Below, in pieces: positions 60,702 to 64,000 of a stretch of 64,000 bases of DNA. Origin of the DNA: Actinomycetota bacterium (GTDB taxonomy: Bacteria; Actinomycetota; Actinomycetes; JACCUZ01); assembly GCA_030841035.1 (NCBI GenBank), contig JAVEDI010000033.1, positions 1 to 64,000 of the forward strand. Reading direction: 5' to 3'. Position 1 is the stretch's first letter; each line of letters opens with the position of its first letter. The notes below the pieces were generated by a model. The model saw only the letters and a list, made by a program, of their open reading frames with translations. It had not been told where the DNA came from and made no database searches. The position numbers and the translations under genes were made by a program.

Positions 60702-62831
60702 ATGGAAATCTGGCCGGGCACGGCATACCCGCTGGGCGCGACCTTCGACGGGGCGGGCACCAACTTCGCGCTGTTCTCCGAGGTCGCCGATCGCGTGGAG
60801 CTCTGCCTCTTCGAGTCGGCGGGCGGCAAGGGCAGCCGCCTCAACGAGACGCGCATCGAGCTGCCGGAGGTCGACGGCTTCGTCTGGCACGGCTACCTGC
60901 CGAGGGTGGGGCCGGGTCAGCGCTACGGCTTCCGGGTGCACGGACCGCGCGACCCGGCACGGGGGCTGCGGGCCAACCCGTCCAAGCTGCTGCTCGACCC
61001 CTACGCCAAGGCTGTCGAGGGACAGGTCGACTGGGCCGAGTCGCTCTTCGACTACCGCTTCGCGGCCCCGGGCCGGATCAACCAGCTCGACTCCGGGCGC
61101 CAGGCGCCCAAGTCGGTGGTCATCAACCCTTTCTTCGACTGGCAGAACGACCGCCACCCGCGCACGCCGTACCACGAGACGCTCATCTACGAGGCGCACG
61201 TGCGCGGGCTCACGATGACCCACCCCGAGCTGCCGCCCGAGATCCGCGGGACGTACGCCGGCATCGCGCACCCCGCGATCATCGCGCACCTGCACCGCAT
61301 CGGGGTGACCGCGATCGAGCTCATGCCGGTGCACCAGTTCGTGCAGGACCACCACCTCGTCCAGCGTGACCTGGCGAACTACTGGGGCTACAACACGATC
61401 GGCTTCTTCGCACCGCACAACGCCTACTCGGGCAGCGGACAGCGCGGCGAGCAGGTGCTCGAGTTCAAGTCGATGGTCCGCGAGCTGCACGCCGCCGGGA
61501 TCGAGGTCATCCTCGACGTGGTCTACAACCACACTGCCGAGGGCAACGAGATGGGACCGACGCTGTCCTTCCGGGGCATCGACAACGAGGCCTACTACCG
61601 GCTCGTCGACGACAGCAAGGAGCACTACTACGACACGACGGGCACCGGCAACACGCTGCTGATGCGCCACCCCCACGTGCTGCAGCTCATCATGGACTCG
61701 CTGCGCTACTGGGTCCTCGAGATGCACGTCGACGGGTTCCGCTTCGACCTCGCCTCGACCCTGGCGCGCCAGTTCCACGAGGTCGACCGGCTGTCGGCGT
61801 TCTTCGACCTGGTGCAGCAGGACCCGGTCATCTCCCAGGTCAAGCTGATCGCCGAGCCCTGGGACGTCGGTGAGGGCGGCTACCAGGTCGGCAACTTCCC
61901 GCCGCTGTGGACGGAGTGGAACGGCAAGTACCGCGACACCGTCCGGGACTTCTGGCGCGGCGAGCCCTCGGCGTTGCCGGAGTTCGCCTCGCGGCTGACC
62001 GGGTCTGCCGACCTCTACCAGGAGGACGGTCGCCGCCCGATCGCATCGGTCAACTTCGTCACCGCCCACGACGGGTTCACCCTGCACGATCTGGTGTCCT
62101 ACAACGAGAAGCACAACGAGGCCAACGGGGAGGGCAACGCCGACGGCGAGAGCCACAACCGCTCGTGGAACAGCGGCGTCGAAGGTCCCACGGACGATCT
62201 GGAGATCATCAGCCTGCGGGAGCGACAGAAGCGCAACCTGCTCACGACGCTGTTCGTGTCGCAGGGGGTCCCGATGCTGCTGCACGGCGACGAGTTCGGT
62301 CGCACCCAGGGTGGCAACAACAACGTCTACTGCCAGGACAACCCCATCTCGTGGGCCGACTGGGCCGAGGCGCGCGAGAACTGGGCCCTCACCGACTTCG
62401 TCGCGGCCGTCTCCCGGCTGCGCCGTGACCACCCCGTGTTCCGTCGCCGGCGGTTCTTCCAGGGTGACCCCAGCCGGGGGTCCGAGAGCGAGCTCGGTGA
62501 CATCGCGTGGTTCACGCCCGGCGGCGACCACATGCGCGAGGCCGACTGGCAGGTCGGGTTCGCCAGGTCGGTTGCGGTCTTCCTCAACGGCGAGGCGATC
62601 GCCGAGCCGGACACCCGCGGCGGGCGCACCGTCGACGACTCGTTCCTGCTGTTCTTCAACGCCCATCACGAGGACATGGCGTTCACCGTGCCCGAGGAGA
62701 TCTACGGCGAGCGCTGGGAGGTCGTCCTGGACACGGCGGCGCCCCTGGTCGACGACCGACCGTCGGCCAAGGCCGGCGAAGCGGTGACGGTCGAGTCCCG
62801 GTCGATCCTGATCCTGCGGCGGGTCCACTGA
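60702..62831 (+). CDS. glgX: Glycogen debranching enzyme GlgX
   Basis: 709 aa, isoamylase-type GH13. N-terminal CBM48 domain (PLGATFDGAGTNFALFSEVA) and (beta/alpha)8 barrel with the GH13 motifs DVVYNHT, the nucleophile Asp in DGFRFDLAS, acid/base Glu in LIAEPWD and Asp in VTAHDGFTL. It removes alpha-1,6 branches from glycogen limit dextrins, supplying maltodextrins to TreY downstream. The ATG is preceded by a weak GAGAATGG. Confidence 0.95.
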   Translation: MEIWPGTAYPLGATFDGAGTNFALFSEVADRVELCLFESAGGKGSRLNETRIELPEVDGFVWHGYLPRVGPGQRYGFRVHGPRDPARGLRANPSKLLLDPYAKAVEGQVDWAESLFDYRFAAPGRINQLDSGRQAPKSVVINPFFDWQNDRHPRTPYHETLIYEAHVRGLTMTHPELPPEIRGTYAGIAHPAIIAHLHRIGVTAIELMPVHQFVQDHHLVQRDLANYWGYNTIGFFAPHNAYSGSGQRGEQVLEFKSMVRELHAAGIEVILDVVYNHTAEGNEMGPTLSFRGIDNEAYYRLVDDSKEHYYDTTGTGNTLLMRHPHVLQLIMDSLRYWVLEMHVDGFRFDLASTLARQFHEVDRLSAFFDLVQQDPVISQVKLIAEPWDVGEGGYQVGNFPPLWTEWNGKYRDTVRDFWRGEPSALPEFASRLTGSADLYQEDGRRPIASVNFVTAHDGFTLHDLVSYNEKHNEANGEGNADGESHNRSWNSGVEGPTDDLEIISLRERQKRNLLTTLFVSQGVPMLLHGDEFGRTQGGNNNVYCQDNPISWADWAEARENWALTDFVAAVSRLRRDHPVFRRRRFFQGDPSRGSESELGDIAWFTPGGDHMREADWQVGFARSVAVFLNGEAIAEPDTRGGRTVDDSFLLFFNAHHEDMAFTVPEEIYGERWEVVLDTAAPLVDDRPSAKAGEAVTVESRSILILRRVH

Positions 62832-62864
62832 TGCTCCCGGCACCGACGCGCACCTGATCCTGCG

Positions 62865-64000
62865 ATGACCGCGCGCCCAGCACCCACCTCGACGTACCGG
62901 CTGCAGCTGCGGCCGGGCTTCGGCTTCGCCGACGCCGCGTCCGTGCTCGACTACCTGCACGACCTCGGGGTGTCCCACGTCTACCTCTCCCCCGTGCTGC
63001 AGGCCGTGCCGGGCTCGGAGCACGGCTACGACGTCATCGACCACGCGCACCTCAACGGCGACCTCGGCGGCGCCCAGGCCTTCTACGACCTGTCCGACCG
63101 GGCGCACGAGCGGGGCATGGGCGTGGTGGTCGACGTCGTGCCCAACCACATGGCCGTGCCGACCCCCGTGAGCCAGAACACCGCCCTGTGGTCGGTGCTG
63201 CGCGACGGCCCGGCATCGGCGTTCGCGCACTGGTTCGACGTCGACTGGGCCGCCCAGGAGCGCGCGATCCTCATGCCGGTGCTCGGGCGGCGCATCGGCG
63301 AGGTGGTCGCCGACGGCGAGATCACGGTCGACCGCTCGGGCGCGGAGCCGGTCGTGCGGTACTTCGACAAGGTGTTCCCCGTCCGCGCGGGCACGGAGGA
63401 CCTGCCGCTCGCCGAGCTGCTCGACCGGCAGTTCTACCGTCTCGCGCACTGGCGGGTCGGCGACGAGGAGCTGAACTACCGCCGCTTCTTCGACATCGAC
63501 ACGCTGGTCGCCATCCGAGTCGAGGACGAGCGGGTGTTCGCCGAGACCCACGCGGTGCTGCTCGCCCTGGTCGCCGAGGGCTGCATCGACGGGCTGCGCA
63601 TCGACCACCCCGACGGGCTGGCCGCGCCGCGGGCCTACCTGCGGGCGCTGGACGCAGCGACCGACGGCGCCTGGGTCGTGGTGGAGAAGATCCTCGAGGG
63701 CGACGAGCAGCTGCCGGTCGACTGGCCCTGCGCCGGCACGACCGGGTACGACGCGCTGCTGCGGGTCGGCGGCCTGTTCGTCGACCCTGCGGGCGCCGAG
63801 CCGCTGGGCGCGCTGTACACGTCCCTGACCGGCGAGCCGTCGGACTTCGGCCCGGTCGTCGAGCAGGCCAAGCGCTGGGTGGTCGAGCACGGGCTGCACG
63901 CCGAGGTCCACCGCCTGGTGGAGGTGGCGGCGTCGATCTGCCACGAGCACCTCGAGCTGCGCGACCACACCCAGCGCGGGCTGCGCGAGGCGCTGGTCGA
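62865..64000 (+). CDS. treY: Maltooligosyl trehalose synthase TreY (5' part only)
   Basis: 378 codons and no stop before the window ends; the full protein is usually 750-800 aa. The N-terminus TSTYRLQLRPGFGFADAASV, YLSPVLQAVPGSEHGYDVID, VVDVVPNHMAV, the nucleophile Asp in GLRIDHPDGLAAP and VVEKILEGDEQLP are all TreY hallmarks. It isomerises the reducing end of maltooligosaccharides to a trehalose unit. ATG 62865 starts 33 bp after glgX, and treZ is expected beyond the window. Confidence 0.95.
   Translation, partial: MTARPAPTSTYRLQLRPGFGFADAASVLDYLHDLGVSHVYLSPVLQAVPGSEHGYDVIDHAHLNGDLGGAQAFYDLSDRAHERGMGVVVDVVPNHMAVPTPVSQNTALWSVLRDGPASAFAHWFDVDWAAQERAILMPVLGRRIGEVVADGEITVDRSGAEPVVRYFDKVFPVRAGTEDLPLAELLDRQFYRLAHWRVGDEELNYRRFFDIDTLVAIRVEDERVFAETHAVLLALVAEGCIDGLRIDHPDGLAAPRAYLRALDAATDGAWVVVEKILEGDEQLPVDWPCAGTTGYDALLRVGGLFVDPAGAEPLGALYTSLTGEPSDFGPVVEQAKRWVVEHGLHAEVHRLVEVAASICHEHLELRDHTQRGLREALV

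Noticed and set aside
62831-62857. 8-codon ATG frame overlapping the glgX stop
   Set aside because: Ends before treY and encodes nothing recognisable; treY ATG 62865 is the evident next start.
60582-63968. A very long open frame antisense to glgX and treY
   Set aside because: Translation is low-complexity Arg/Val/Asp/Gln-rich with no domain. It mirrors codon bias of the true genes, as do similar long frames antisense to narG (3207-5582), the dehydrogenases (35761-38694) and the carboxylase (47298-49790).

Overview
The window is GC-rich DNA with dense genes, frequent GTG and TTG starts, 1-4 bp stop/start overlaps and leaderless-type promoters. It carries SirA/CysX/CysH sulfur assimilation, a paa cluster under a TetR regulator, GlgX/TreY and a single-chain acyl-CoA carboxylase. 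Together these point to a soil-type actinobacterium, perhaps Nocardioidaceae or a relative; the family is an inference. No rRNA, tRNA or CRISPR array was recognised.

Region 1 (1-9970) is a nitrate respiration block. Four degenerate ~23 bp repeats lie at the left edge, followed by a methyltransferase/hemerythrin pair and the decayed remnant of a winged-helix regulator. The overlapping operon narK-narG-narH-narJ-narI follows (nitrate/nitrite transporter, then membrane-bound nitrate reductase).

Region 2 (10134-18266) concerns aromatic degradation. A hydroxyquinol-type intradiol dioxygenase and a TetR regulator face a paa operon, paaABCDE plus a thiolase, PaaH and PaaI. The operon makes phenylacetyl-CoA epoxidase and part of its beta-oxidation arm; paaK, paaZ, paaG and paaF are not in the window. 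A palindromic operator lies just before paaA. A PAS-PAS-GGDEF-EAL protein with a GGDAF motif and an extra C-terminal helix-turn-helix follows (18482-20809).

Region 3 (20855-41352) is the least conventional part: about 20 kb of genes nearly all on the minus strand, resembling a complete catabolic island. It encodes an ABC importer of the ribose/autoinducer-2 type (binding protein, permease, and an ATPase-ATPase-permease fusion), three zinc-type dehydrogenases, an SDR, a beta-hydroxyacid dehydrogenase, a VOC protein, an M24 (creatinase/prolidase-like) protein and acetoin/pyruvate-dehydrogenase-type E1 alpha and beta. It also has an E2-like protein lacking both the lipoyl domain and the catalytic His, an EboE-like TIM barrel, an aldehyde dehydrogenase and an alpha/beta hydrolase. 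An XRE-cupin regulator and a divergent PRISE-type enone reductase lie at its head. I infer catabolism of an imported polyol, diol or hydroxyketone that ends in thiamine-dependent cleavage; the substrate is unknown.

Region 4 (41394-64000) looks like core genome: a secreted protein of unknown function, the ~1840 aa single-chain biotin carboxylase/carboxyltransferase, a flavin disulfide oxidoreductase, a histidine phosphatase, RsgA and a YihY-type membrane protein. The operon sirA-cysX-cysH-cysG-sirB follows, behind a small Cys-containing leader peptide with hairpins. Then come glyA and an archaeal/non-discriminating-type aspartyl-tRNA synthetase with a clear translational T-box leader whose UGGC bulge matches a G73 tRNA. 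glgX and the N-terminal half of treY end the window.
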